Under the pieces are notes generated by a model, which saw only the letters and a list, made by a program, of their open reading frames with translations, was not told where the DNA came from and made no database searches. 64,000 nt of DNA from DAOPKN01 sp035391225 (GTDB taxonomy: Bacteria > Thermotogota > Thermotogae > MWEM01). The stretch's first letter is position 1, and each line of letters begins with the position of its first letter. Position numbers and translations under genes: made by a program. The DNA is taken from the NCBI GenBank assembly GCA_035391225.1, contig DAOPKN010000007.1:1-64000 (forward strand). Reading direction: 5' to 3'. Of this stretch, positions 8,892 to 17,645 are shown piece after piece.

Positions 8892-10309
8892 GGCCGGTCC
8901 TCCAGGTGCGGGAAGGGATAATGGCCCGCGAAGAGCAAGCCGTTTTTCTTCTCGAAGGAACGCGCGAGCTGCAACAACTTCGCATCCTGGAAGCGATCCG
9001 CGCACAGATGCAACCCCGTGGGAAGACCATCGGAGAAACCAAGCGGAATCGAAATCGCCGGGAACCCCCCCAGGTTGGCAAGTGCGGTGAAGCGGTCCAG
9101 TTGGTATTGCTCCAGGGGCGAAAGGCTCTCCCCCAATTTTGGGGGAAAGCAAGGTGCGGTGGGAGAAACAAGCCCGTCGTACTCTTCGAAAATTCCGCGC
9201 ACCTTTTGCACAAGAAGAGCGCGCACACGGGCGGCTTTGTCGAAGTACTCGTTGACGTTCTCACTCTCCAAGCAGAAGGTTCCCAGCAAGATGCGGCGTT
9301 GCACTTCCTCTCCCAGCAGGGTGCTCCGCGCGGAAGAAACACCATCGGAATAGTCACCTCTACCCACCCGCTTCCCAAAACGCACACCGTCGAATCGTGC
9401 GAGGTTCGAACTGGCTTCTGCAGGGTTCAGCACGTAGTACACCGGCAAAACCTGCTCGATTTCCGGGAACGAAAGCGCAACCACCGTTACTCCCATGGCC
9501 TCGAAAGCGTGCAAAGCGGCTTGGAAAAGTTGTTGGATCATCGGATCCACGGGGGAGTGGAACCATTCCCGGAAAAACGCCAGGCGCAAACCCGAAACCG
9601 GGGCTTCCAGGCGCTGCAGCAGATCCATCTCGTGGTCCACCGTGGTGGCATCGCGGCCATCTTTGCCGATCAACCAACTGCTTACTTCCGCGGCGTCCCA
9701 AACGCACCGGGTGAGGGAGCCCACCTGGTCCATCGAAGAACACAGCGACACCAACCCCGAGCGCGGTACCAGGCCATACGTGGGTTTGTATCCCACCACG
9801 CCGCAAAAAGAGGCGGGGAGGCGAAGCGAACCTCCGCTATCCGATCCGATGGAAAACAGGCAAAATCCCGCCGCAACCGATGCCGCGGAGCCGGAGCTGC
9901 TACCACCGGGGATACGTTCGAAATCCCACGGGTTTCGCGTGGGGAAAAAGCCGGAGTTTTCCCCCGTGGAACCCATGGCAAATTCGTCCATGTTCGTCTT
10001 TCCCACGAACACGCAGCCTGCCTTGCGCAGCCTTTGGGAAACCGTGGCTTCAAACACCGGTGAGTACTCTGACAGAAACTGGCTTCCACAGGTTGTATGG
10101 AAACCCTGCACATGGATGTTGTCCTTCACGGAACACGGGAAAAGGCCATCTGTTCCTTCCAAGAAGCGGGGGGAGAGATCGGCTGTTTCCAGGAAACAAC
10201 CAATGTTGGGATCAAAGAGCTGCACCCGCTTCTGGTAGTGGTCCCAAAGTTCCTTCGCCGAAATTCTCTTTTCCTGCAGGGCGGAGCGATAGCTTTGCAG
10301 GGAATGCAT
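8888..10309 (-). CDS. gatA: Aspartyl/glutamyl-tRNA(Asn/Gln) amidotransferase subunit A
   Basis: 473 residues from the ATG at 10309. The amidase-signature core is clear: SVKDNI supplies the catalytic Lys, GSDSGGSLRLPASFCG the two catalytic serines, and GYKPTYGLVPRSG follows. GatA releases ammonia from glutamine and passes it to GatB. The start is uncertain. An in-frame GTG at 10342 coincides with the predicted transcription start. A CTG at 10321 sits 6 bases behind a strong AAAGGAGGG and would give a 477-residue protein. The ATG used here is 18-19 bases behind that site. The gene heads a six-gene operon through gatB, a membrane peptide, sdaAB, sdaAA and the SNF2 helicase. Confidence 0.93.
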   Translation of the reverse strand: MHSLQSYRSALQEKRISAKELWDHYQKRVQLFDPNIGCFLETADLSPRFLEGTDGLFPCSVKDNIHVQGFHTTCGSQFLSEYSPVFEATVSQRLRKAGCVFVGKTNMDEFAMGSTGENSGFFPTRNPWDFERIPGGSSSGSAASVAAGFCLFSIGSDSGGSLRLPASFCGVVGYKPTYGLVPRSGLVSLCSSMDQVGSLTRCVWDAAEVSSWLIGKDGRDATTVDHEMDLLQRLEAPVSGLRLAFFREWFHSPVDPMIQQLFQAALHAFEAMGVTVVALSFPEIEQVLPVYYVLNPAEASSNLARFDGVRFGKRVGRGDYSDGVSSARSTLLGEEVQRRILLGTFCLESENVNEYFDKAARVRALLVQKVRGIFEEYDGLVSPTAPCFPPKLGESLSPLEQYQLDRFTALANLGGFPAISIPLGFSDGLPTGLHLCADRFQDAKLLQLARSFEKKNGLLFAGHYPFPHLEDRP

Positions 10310-10346
10310 CCAGGGTTCCAGTGTGATCCCTCCTTTTTCCACAGGG

Positions 10347-10355
10347 ATTATAGCA
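10347..10355 (-). promoter_or_regulatory. Extended -10 promoter of the gatA operon
   Basis: On the minus strand TGC is followed by a perfect TATAAT (10352 down to 10347). No good -35 is present. Transcription would start near 10340, downstream of the possible GTG start at 10342, which argues against that start. Confidence 0.6.
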
Positions 10356-10384
10356 CACCCAACACCGCCTCCACCGCGTGTTTT

Positions 10385-10411
10385 TCAAGGCTTTCCCCAA
10401 GTTGCCGATAA
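10385..10411 (+). promoter_or_regulatory. Sigma-28 (FliA) type promoter of flgK
   Basis: GCCGATAA at 10404-10411 is a perfect match to the -10 of flagellar sigma-28 promoters. Exactly 11 bases upstream lies TCAAGGCT (10385-10392), which matches the TAAAGTTT -35 at 5 of 8 positions. The promoter points at flgK, 36 bases from its ATG, and is divergent from the gatA promoter. Confidence 0.75.
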
Positions 10412-10447
10412 AGATGGGTAGGTGTTTTGCCACAGGGAGGTTTGCGC

Positions 10448-13400
10448 ATGGGAGATTTCAGTATTTTTTCCATCTTGAACACGGGGGTTTTGGGAACATA
10501 CACCTCGAAGTTAGCGATGAGCATCACCGCACACAATATTTCCAACGCCAACACGGAGGGCTTTTCCCGGCAACGTCCGGACATTCGCACGACCCCTCCG
10601 ATTGCCATGGGGTCGCTCACGCAACCAAACGTGCCCATGTTCCTGGGAACGGGTTCTTTGGTGAAACAGGTCGAACGTGTGCGCGATGCTTTCCTCGACG
10701 TGCAGTACCGCAATGTCACGCAGAACTTCAGCTTTTGGGACAAAACCGCCCACAACCTCCACTACATGGAACAAATCTTGCAGGAACCATCGGAGGACGG
10801 CTTTCGACAGTACTTTGACAAGCTTTGGTTTTCCTTCCAAGAGGTGATGGGCAATCCCACGAATGCTGCAACCTTGGAGCAAGTCCAATCCGAGGCCCAA
10901 AACTTCATCCGGGTGTACCAGGACTTGTACGAGCGCTACGAGGAACTGCGCTCCAACTTGAATGCGGATATCCCCCTCACCGTGCAGAATGTCAATTCCA
11001 TCCTGGAAAATATCGCCTCGCTGAGCCAGCAAATTCGCTCCGCCTATACCATGGACACTTCTCCCAACGACATCTTGGACGAAAGGGACCGCCTGCTGGA
11101 CGAATTGAATACCCTCGTGGAAGCCAAGTACCGCTTGGGCACCAAGGGGCACCTGGAAATCTACGTGGGGGGGCAGATCGTGCTCAACGACGACCACTGG
11201 TCTCCCATCGAGACCCCGATTCGCCCCAACACCCAAAATTTGTACGACACCTTCATCCGCTCCACGAAAATCGAAGTTTCCGGGGGCCACCTGGGAGCCA
11301 TGTTCGAACTCCGCGACGAGACCATTCCCCGCTACCTTGACCGTTTCGACGAGCTGGCATTGATGATGGTGGACAAGCTGAACCTCATCCATCGAACGGG
11401 GTTTGACAAAACCGGCTCCATCTCGGGGGTCGACTTCTTCCAGGAAATGGAAGCCACGCGAAGCTCGTTGCCCAACCTGTTTCGACTTGCGGGAACGCAT
11501 TCCATCCTGGATGGCCCGATCCACATGGCCATCTCCGAGATCCAGACCAACCCCGCCTCCACCACCCTGGGGCGCAGTGGAAAGATCAGCTTCGTGGACC
11601 TGAACAACTCCTTGTACGAACAGGCTTTCGACAGCAAGAGTTACACCACGGGCACTTCCTTCCAGACGGTGATCGAGGATCTGAACGGCTTTTCCCCCGA
11701 AAACTTTGAGATGTTGACCCTGGAAGCGAAGAACCTGGAGTTGCAACCCACGCAGTCGCGCATCCACCTTTCGGACTTTGCGGGCTACAAGGGGAATTCC
11801 GAAGTCTTTTACCAGACGAAAACATCTGGGATCATCGTGAACGGGGATGAATTCGAACTCGAAAACTTGATCGATATCAACGGGGACGGCGAGTTCAACA
11901 ACCAAGACATCGTGATCACCGATTCCGTGACGGGAACAACGTACGCCAACTTCGACGTGGACCTGTTGGAAAACAAGATTATCCTACACGAACTGCCCAA
12001 CACATTTTCCGGATCCGTAGATGTGGTGCACTGGAAAAGAACGGAAAAAGCCGTGGAAGATGGTTTCTTGTCCTTGGAAAACGTGGGGCAACGGTTCACC
12101 AACCTGGAGAAGGAAGTGGCCAGCTTCACTTCAGGTCCCCCGGATTCCATCACCCTCGCGGACGGGGCCTTCGGCGGAGATACCCTTTTGTACTATGTTA
12201 CCGAAGATTCCTCTTTGACTTCCGTAAACGGTTCGTTCACCGTTCCGGATCTCATTGATATCAACGACGACACTTTTTTCGACAACGACGATATCCGGAT
12301 CCAGGTTGGTGGCGTCGACATCACCGAATTCTCTTTCGACGAAGCATCCGGCGAGATCACCTTGACCCAGGCAGGCTACGAGAACCATTCGGGGGCGGTG
12401 ACGATTCGGCGCTGGCAAAGCAGTCCACAGAGTATTGTCGCAGGGGTTTCCGGGGACATTTCCGGGCTATCCCCTGTTTCGCTTGACTTTTCGCAGCCGG
12501 CGGCCACGATTGCCGATTTCCACGTGATCGACCTGGAAAATGCCAACCTTTCGGACCAAGTGCGCGTTTTCCTTCGAACGCTTCGTTCCGACGAAATGAA
12601 CACAACCACCGGTGCCTACAAGATGTTGTTCGGCAAAGTGGACGACGGGATCAACGAAAACGGCACGGTGGATTCCGAAAAGGTAGGCTCCTTGGGAACC
12701 CTTGAGGATTTGTTGGTGATAGACCGGGATGGCTTGCTTGCCCGAATGGGGTTCAACACGCATTCCTTGGATGTACTGGAAATTGGAAACGTGGATTACG
12801 TGCCGCAAACCCACCAGCGTGACGGCTTGGAGGGGATATGGTGGTTGGATGGCAACGTGAATACCAAGCAATTCGTTCTCTCGCATGACACACCACAGCA
12901 ATTTTCGCTCACGGAGTTTTTCTACCCCGTGGTGGGATACGATTCCGTGTCCCGGAAAGTCAGCGTGGAGGGAGGAGATTTCCAGGGACCAGGGCTGGTG
13001 TACTTCGTGGAAGAGCAGGCGGTGGATAACGCGAACAAAATTGGACCAGGCCAGATCCAGGTGGGTTCGATCATCGATGCCAATGAAGACGGAATCATCG
13101 ATTCGCAGGATATCTCGATCCAGTTGGTCACGGATACCACCGTGCCCACCACTGTAAATATCACGCAGTTCACGTACAATGCCCAAACGGGCATCCTGGA
13201 TTACTCCGGAGACCCAAACTTCCCGCCAGGTTTCGTGGGTAATGGTCTCAACGAGGCCATCAATGTGCGTCAATGGAATGTATCGGAAGCCAATTTTTCC
13301 GAAGGAACGATGTTGGAAGGGCTTTCCGCTACCATTTCACCGGTTAAGCTTGATTTCAGCGACACCACCCCCCTTTCGGAAAACGATTTCTTGGTAAAAA

Positions 13401-15499
13401 AACTGTTGGACTTGGACCAACAAGCCCATATCCTTTACGTGACCGAGGAAACGGGAAAACAAATCCACCTGGAAAACGGAATGTTTGCCATTCCCGGGTT
13501 GATCGATATTGACGATGACCAAGAGATCACCTCTTCGGACCTGCGCATTCGCATCGGGGGAACGGACATCACGTCCTTCCATTACGACTCCGATTTGCAG
13601 AAGCTGGTCATCGATGACCCTGCATACTCGGAGTACGATGGAACCGTCACCATGGATCTTCGGAGATGGAAGCGTGCTTTCATTCCGCTGGAAAATGGCA
13701 CGTTTTCGCTGGATGCTCTCCCCAGTGCCCCAGTTTCCCTTGCCTTCGACGGAGTGCTTTCCGAAAGAGATTTCCGGGTCTTCAAAGAACCGGTGGTTGA
13801 CAAACCCCAACCCATCGAGGAGGAAGAGATCGAAAAATCCGTGACGTTCAGCGTTCCCAAGATCAATTCGGATGGCGAAACCGTGCCCATGCAAATCGAG
13901 GTGGTGTACCGCACCGACGAAGAACTGCTGTACAAGATCAACCACAATACCTTCTTGAAGGACTACATCAAGGGATTCGAGTTCAACGGACGCAAGTGGA
14001 TCGCCGCAAAACCCGGGCTGGCCATGGATTCCATCCACCAAATGGTTACCGACGATCCGTTCAACACACTCAGCTCGCAATCGCTTTCGGTTTTGGACAC
14101 CCGTTCGTACGACAACCTGGCCAACGTGATGTACTCTTTCAGCAAGGTGCTCCCGAGGGATTACGATATCGATACGGCAGCCCTCTTGGCTCCCAACCAA
14201 GTCGACCTCACGCTCAAATCCAATCTCAACGAGTACCAGGGGAAGGTGAAACTCTGGTACACCGCAAGAGAAAATAACGGTGCAGGTGGCGGATTCACCG
14301 TGGACCCCACCACCCTCAAGGTGGAGCTGGGGAATTTCTCCATCCAGGATAGCAACGGGGACGGGGTCATTAACAGCAAAGACATCAAAATCATCGACAA
14401 CAGCGTGGCGGCCGGGGGAGAAGCCGCAGCCACTGCACTGGGTTTTCGCTTTGACCCCGATTCCGGCGAACTCTTCCTCAGTGCCGCTCCCGTCGGAAAC
14501 GTGGATATCGTGTACCAGAAATCCGACGAGGTGTTCCATCTGCAGGGAACACCCGGTTCCACGTACACGTTAACGCTGCAGCAGGCTCATCTTTCCGGTG
14601 TTTTTGACCAGGATTTCCGCCTCGACGTACAACTCCCCCCGGACGAAATGCAAATGACGCTGGGTACCAGCCCCGTGGATATCAACCTCAACACGATGAA
14701 CCTATCGGACGCGGTGGAAACGATCAACGGAAAGGTCCCTACCGGCATCATGGCTGACCTGACACCCGACCAGAAGCTCGTTTTCCGGGCGGGGAGGGGA
14801 GTGGATTTCAGTTTTGGAAGGCGGCTGGAAGATGGACGGATCGTGCAAACGTACGATTTACAGGCTCCTACCATTTTCTGGGAAAAAATGGGATACCTCA
14901 CGGAGCATGGCACTTTTGGCAATTCCTGGGAGTACGACGTGGATGTCGTGAAAAACTACCTCAATCCCTACGCCACGATGAACAGCAACATTTGCTCGGA
15001 CAACCTGGATCTCGACACGCGCCAGGCAGATGGGCTATACGGCTACGTGAAGCGCCTGAAACTCTCCAGCCAGCTGAATGCCAATCCCATGCTGCTTGCG
15101 GTGGATTTCGGGAAATGGGTGGACACCGACGGGGATTGGATCAGTGATGTGCACATCCCGCGCGGGGGTGCAAGCAGCTCCATCCCGGATTTCATGGCCA
15201 CCGCACGAAACGCCAAACTCGTGGACGATGGGCGCGTGGAATTCGACGACTTTTTGGGCATGTTCGTATCCGAAATGGGGCTGGATTCCCAAACAGCTAC
15301 GCGCATGAAGTCCAACAACGAACTGATGAGGATCCAGATCGACAACGAAAGGGAACGCGTGAAAGGCGTTTCCCTGGACGAAGAAATGTCCAACATGATC
15401 AAGTACCAGCAGGCTTTTAACGCGGCTGCCCGGGTGATCACGGCAGTGGACGAGATGATCCAGCGGATCGTGGATGGGCTTGGCCTGGTCGGACGCTAA
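10448..15499 (+). CDS. flgK: Giant flagellar hook-associated protein 1 (FlgK) with dockerin-like insertion
   Basis: 1683 residues, two to three times the usual FlgK. The ends are orthodox: residues 1-330 hold the N-terminal D0/D1 part (ITAHNISNANTEGFSRQRP, LDERDRLLDEL, GGQIVLNDD), and the last 80 hold the C-terminal D0 coil (LDEEMSNMIKYQQAFNAAAR). Between them sits about 1000 residues of beta-rich repeats. Five segments match an EF-hand/dockerin calcium loop of the form DxNxDGxxxxxD, starting at Asp residues 476, 604, 877, 1020 and 1301. Each is followed by a DITxFxYD-like strand region and, in most copies, a Trp-Lys/Gln-containing segment, so the module is roughly 130-140 residues. FlgK joins hook to filament. 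The inserted domains would project outward as in flagellin outer domains and may bind calcium, polysaccharide or other cells. The ATG at 10448 has GGGAGG upstream. No flgL, flgM or fliC adjoins it. Confidence 0.93.
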   Translation: MGDFSIFSILNTGVLGTYTSKLAMSITAHNISNANTEGFSRQRPDIRTTPPIAMGSLTQPNVPMFLGTGSLVKQVERVRDAFLDVQYRNVTQNFSFWDKTAHNLHYMEQILQEPSEDGFRQYFDKLWFSFQEVMGNPTNAATLEQVQSEAQNFIRVYQDLYERYEELRSNLNADIPLTVQNVNSILENIASLSQQIRSAYTMDTSPNDILDERDRLLDELNTLVEAKYRLGTKGHLEIYVGGQIVLNDDHWSPIETPIRPNTQNLYDTFIRSTKIEVSGGHLGAMFELRDETIPRYLDRFDELALMMVDKLNLIHRTGFDKTGSISGVDFFQEMEATRSSLPNLFRLAGTHSILDGPIHMAISEIQTNPASTTLGRSGKISFVDLNNSLYEQAFDSKSYTTGTSFQTVIEDLNGFSPENFEMLTLEAKNLELQPTQSRIHLSDFAGYKGNSEVFYQTKTSGIIVNGDEFELENLIDINGDGEFNNQDIVITDSVTGTTYANFDVDLLENKIILHELPNTFSGSVDVVHWKRTEKAVEDGFLSLENVGQRFTNLEKEVASFTSGPPDSITLADGAFGGDTLLYYVTEDSSLTSVNGSFTVPDLIDINDDTFFDNDDIRIQVGGVDITEFSFDEASGEITLTQAGYENHSGAVTIRRWQSSPQSIVAGVSGDISGLSPVSLDFSQPAATIADFHVIDLENANLSDQVRVFLRTLRSDEMNTTTGAYKMLFGKVDDGINENGTVDSEKVGSLGTLEDLLVIDRDGLLARMGFNTHSLDVLEIGNVDYVPQTHQRDGLEGIWWLDGNVNTKQFVLSHDTPQQFSLTEFFYPVVGYDSVSRKVSVEGGDFQGPGLVYFVEEQAVDNANKIGPGQIQVGSIIDANEDGIIDSQDISIQLVTDTTVPTTVNITQFTYNAQTGILDYSGDPNFPPGFVGNGLNEAINVRQWNVSEANFSEGTMLEGLSATISPVKLDFSDTTPLSENDFLVKKLLDLDQQAHILYVTEETGKQIHLENGMFAIPGLIDIDDDQEITSSDLRIRIGGTDITSFHYDSDLQKLVIDDPAYSEYDGTVTMDLRRWKRAFIPLENGTFSLDALPSAPVSLAFDGVLSERDFRVFKEPVVDKPQPIEEEEIEKSVTFSVPKINSDGETVPMQIEVVYRTDEELLYKINHNTFLKDYIKGFEFNGRKWIAAKPGLAMDSIHQMVTDDPFNTLSSQSLSVLDTRSYDNLANVMYSFSKVLPRDYDIDTAALLAPNQVDLTLKSNLNEYQGKVKLWYTARENNGAGGGFTVDPTTLKVELGNFSIQDSNGDGVINSKDIKIIDNSVAAGGEAAATALGFRFDPDSGELFLSAAPVGNVDIVYQKSDEVFHLQGTPGSTYTLTLQQAHLSGVFDQDFRLDVQLPPDEMQMTLGTSPVDINLNTMNLSDAVETINGKVPTGIMADLTPDQKLVFRAGRGVDFSFGRRLEDGRIVQTYDLQAPTIFWEKMGYLTEHGTFGNSWEYDVDVVKNYLNPYATMNSNICSDNLDLDTRQADGLYGYVKRLKLSSQLNANPMLLAVDFGKWVDTDGDWISDVHIPRGGASSSIPDFMATARNAKLVDDGRVEFDDFLGMFVSEMGLDSQTATRMKSNNELMRIQIDNERERVKGVSLDEEMSNMIKYQQAFNAAARVITAVDEMIQRIVDGLGLVGR
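11873..14383 (+). repeat. Five dockerin-like calcium-loop repeats inside flgK
   Basis: The loops begin at 11873, 12257, 13076, 13505 and 14348 and read DINGDGEFNNQD, DINDDTFFDNDD, DANEDGIIDSQD, DIDDDQEITSSD and DSNGDGVINSKD. Ligand positions 1, 3, 5 and 12 are Asp/Asn throughout, and position 12 is Asp as in dockerins rather than Glu as in classical EF-hands. The spacings (128, 273, 143 and 281 codons) are near one or two units of 130-140 codons, so intermediate units may have lost their loop. Confidence 0.85.
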
Positions 15500-16503
15500 G
15501 TTTTCAGCGTCTTTTGTAGCTGTTGCATCACGAGTTCGGGATCTGCTGCTTCCAAAACCGCGATACGATCCACAAGGGGGGGATGGGTGCTCAGCATGTT
15601 GGCCCAAAACCCCCTTCTTTGTGCCAGCTTGATCTTCTTGGGTTCGGAAATGAACAGGTGGGCGGTGGCGGCACTCGCGGTTCGCGTGGGTCTCCCCATC
15701 TGGTAGATCTTTTCCAGGGCGGAACTCAGACCATGGGGATTGCGGGTGAATTCCACCGCGGTTGCGTCGGCGAGGAACTCGCGTTTCCGGGAGATGGCCA
15801 GGGTCATCAACCGGCTGATCTGGCCGACAAGGAACATCACGGCCGCGGTGGCCATCATCGCGAGCATGATGTACAGGATCACGTTGCCACCACTGTCCTT
15901 ACTGCTCTTTTTCTTGCCACCCCCGAGAAAAATGCCTCCCCGCAGCAACGCAATCCCCGCGCGAAAAGCAACCAAGGCCAGCAATAGAACGCCGCCAACA
16001 AGCGCACTGATCATCGTCATCAGGAGGATGTCGCGGTTCTTCACGTGGGCCATTTCGTGGGCGATGACCCCTTCGGTTTCTTCGCGGTTCAAGTTTGTCA
16101 ACAAACCCCGTGTTACGCATACGTAGGCCTTTTCCGGCTTGGAACCCGTGGCAAAAGCGTTGATCGAGCCATCTTCCATCACGTAGACCTCGGGAACGGG
16201 GATACCAGAAGCGATGGACATTTCTTCCACGATGTTCAACAACTGTTTCTCCTCCGCGTCAGAAGTGATGGGGTGCACTTGCTTTGCCCCAACGGAACGC
16301 AGCACGATGCTGTAACCCGACTTCAACGCTACCAGGCTTTGGATAGACGTGAAAAGCAGCAGCACCCCCGTGACCAAGAAGATGGTGCCAAAAGCAAGAT
16401 CCAACAGCAAACCCACCACGAAAACCAGCAACAACATGCATACCACGAGGATGATCGTTTTTTGCAGGTTCTTCTTCTGGTGGACGTAAAAATCGATGGC
16501 CAC
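15496..16503 (-). CDS. htpX: M48-family membrane zinc protease, HtpX-like
   Basis: 335 residues from the GTG at 16503, which has GGAAGGGGGG behind it. Two N-terminal membrane helices (about residues 18-65) precede the cytosolic metalloprotease domain. AHEMAHVKNRD provides the HExxH zinc site and general base, and FATGSKPEKAYVCVTRGLL is the usual HtpX strand upstream of it. Two further hydrophobic segments follow before the C-terminal part with the third zinc ligand region (SRKREFLADATAVEFT). HtpX degrades misfolded membrane proteins alongside FtsH. The gene converges on flgK, and their stop codons overlap by four bases at CTAA. The family call is firm. Annotation as HtpX rather than a generic M48 protease is likely. 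Confidence 0.9.
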   Translation of the reverse strand: MAIDFYVHQKKNLQKTIILVVCMLLLVFVVGLLLDLAFGTIFLVTGVLLLFTSIQSLVALKSGYSIVLRSVGAKQVHPITSDAEEKQLLNIVEEMSIASGIPVPEVYVMEDGSINAFATGSKPEKAYVCVTRGLLTNLNREETEGVIAHEMAHVKNRDILLMTMISALVGGVLLLALVAFRAGIALLRGGIFLGGGKKKSSKDSGGNVILYIMLAMMATAAVMFLVGQISRLMTLAISRKREFLADATAVEFTRNPHGLSSALEKIYQMGRPTRTASAATAHLFISEPKKIKLAQRRGFWANMLSTHPPLVDRIAVLEAADPELVMQQLQKTLKT

Positions 16504-16537
16504 AAAATCCCCCCTTCCAGAGCAATGCTCCTCTCCG

Positions 16538-16543
16538 ATTATA
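16538..16543 (-). promoter_or_regulatory. -10 element of the htpX promoter
   Basis: TATAAT on the minus strand (16543 down to 16538), about 35 bases upstream of the GTG, preceded by CGG. No convincing -35 is seen. Confidence 0.45.
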
Positions 16544-16728
16544 CCGTAAAATTGCGACATTCGGTTTTTCTTTGGGCAATTGACTGCCCAAACCCACGAA
16601 AACAAACCGGCCTTTCCCTTTTTGGGAGCACAGCAGCCCATTGCCGCACTGGGGTGCGGCGTACCCAGCAGAGCATTCCGTGTCGGGGGGGTTGCGCCAC
16701 AATACTGTTTTGGAGGGCGGGTTTGTTG

Positions 16729-16734
16729 TATAAT
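16729..16734 (+). promoter_or_regulatory. -10 element before the 16741 gene
   Basis: A perfect TATAAT ends six bases before an ATG at 16741, with a weak TGTTTT near the -35 position. Transcription would begin at or next to that ATG, so translation would be leaderless unless a later start is used. Confidence 0.45.
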
Positions 16735-16740
16735 CCCACC

Positions 16741-17637
16741 ATGGATGGCAAGATGCACTGGGTGTCCCTTGGGGCAGAGGTCTGCACGCATTCGCTGCAG
16801 AGAATGGCCCAAGCACAACAATACGGCAAGGCGGGGAGCCTTTCCTTTCCACGTGGAATTTCCCCGGGAACTTCCGAAACCAGCGTTTTCTTTGGTTTCT
16901 TTTCGGGTTTTCCTTCCCTTTTCGGGATTTTCCAGGGACGTTCGCTCGTTGCACTGGGGTTAACCCCCCTCAAAGAGCGCCACTTGACGGGAACAGGTTG
17001 GTCTCCCACCCCTTTTCCCCCATTTTGGAAGAAACAAATCCAGAAAAGTTGGGAGGAGCTGTCTTTTCCGGGGAGTATACCCGATAGCCTTTTTCTCCCG
17101 GACAACCCCGGAAGGCTTCCCACGCATTTTTGGAGCTTCTGCCTGGTGGGCAAACCTGCGTGGATTCGCACGGTGTTCCAACGGGAAAACATGCACGAAA
17201 CCCCTTTCTTCAGTGGTGCGGGTTTCTTTTCTTCCGCCGCCTTTTTCGGGGTGATCGATTGCTTTGAAAAATGGGGAGAACACCATCTTCGGCTGGATTT
17301 TTCCAGCGATAGCCCGTTTTTGTCGTTTGCGATCCCCCCTTCCCTGCGGGGATTTCCGGGGGAAATCTCCGAGGCACGTATGTTTGCCCAAACGGTGTTT
17401 GCTTCCCTGCAAAAGCGCTTCCCACACATGTTTTCCGTTTCCAAAGGCTCTCCACCTTTGCCCGCAGGCCCCGAGATCCTCGTTTCCCTTCCCGTTCCCT
17501 TTGTTTCCCTTCCCAAGTGGATCCTTCACGGCAAGAGCCTGTACAGCCTTTGGAACGCCTTTTTTTCCGATTTGCTCTCCGCTTATTCCGGAAAGCTGGT
17601 ACAGCCCTTGGAACGCATTTTCAAACAAAAGGAGTGA
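16741..17637 (+). CDS. Protein of unknown function upstream of pfkB
   Basis: 298 residues if the ATG at 16741 is used. No family is recognised. The sequence is rich in Phe, Pro, Ser and Gly, with no signal peptide and no clear membrane helix. The segment from about residue 160 (SGAGFFSSAAFFGVIDCFEK) to the C-terminus looks more protein-like than the start. Reasons to call it: it is co-directional with the next gene, ends 8 bases before its ATG, follows a good -10, and the opposite-strand frame here (16539-17516) is Arg/Gly/Lys-rich like other shadows. Reasons for doubt: no ribosome site at 16741 and odd composition. The true start could lie further in. Confidence 0.5.
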   Translation: MDGKMHWVSLGAEVCTHSLQRMAQAQQYGKAGSLSFPRGISPGTSETSVFFGFFSGFPSLFGIFQGRSLVALGLTPLKERHLTGTGWSPTPFPPFWKKQIQKSWEELSFPGSIPDSLFLPDNPGRLPTHFWSFCLVGKPAWIRTVFQRENMHETPFFSGAGFFSSAAFFGVIDCFEKWGEHHLRLDFSSDSPFLSFAIPPSLRGFPGEISEARMFAQTVFASLQKRFPHMFSVSKGSPPLPAGPEILVSLPVPFVSLPKWILHGKSLYSLWNAFFSDLLSAYSGKLVQPLERIFKQKE

Positions 17638-17645
17638 TGTTTTCC

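Noticed and set aside
10511..11905. 464-codon minus-strand frame inside flgK
   Set aside because: Shadow of the conserved FlgK N-terminal part; no start signal.
13337..14539. 400-codon minus-strand frame inside the flgK insertion
   Set aside because: The sense strand shows repeated calcium loops in frame, so the antisense frame is a by-product of codon bias.
16045..16740. 5' extension of the 16741 frame into htpX
   Set aside because: Runs antisense through htpX and its promoter.
16539..17516. 325-codon minus-strand frame opposite the unknown gene before pfkB
   Set aside because: Arg/Gly/Lys/Pro-rich, overlaps the htpX promoter, and no ribosome site was found. The plus frame is favoured but not certain.
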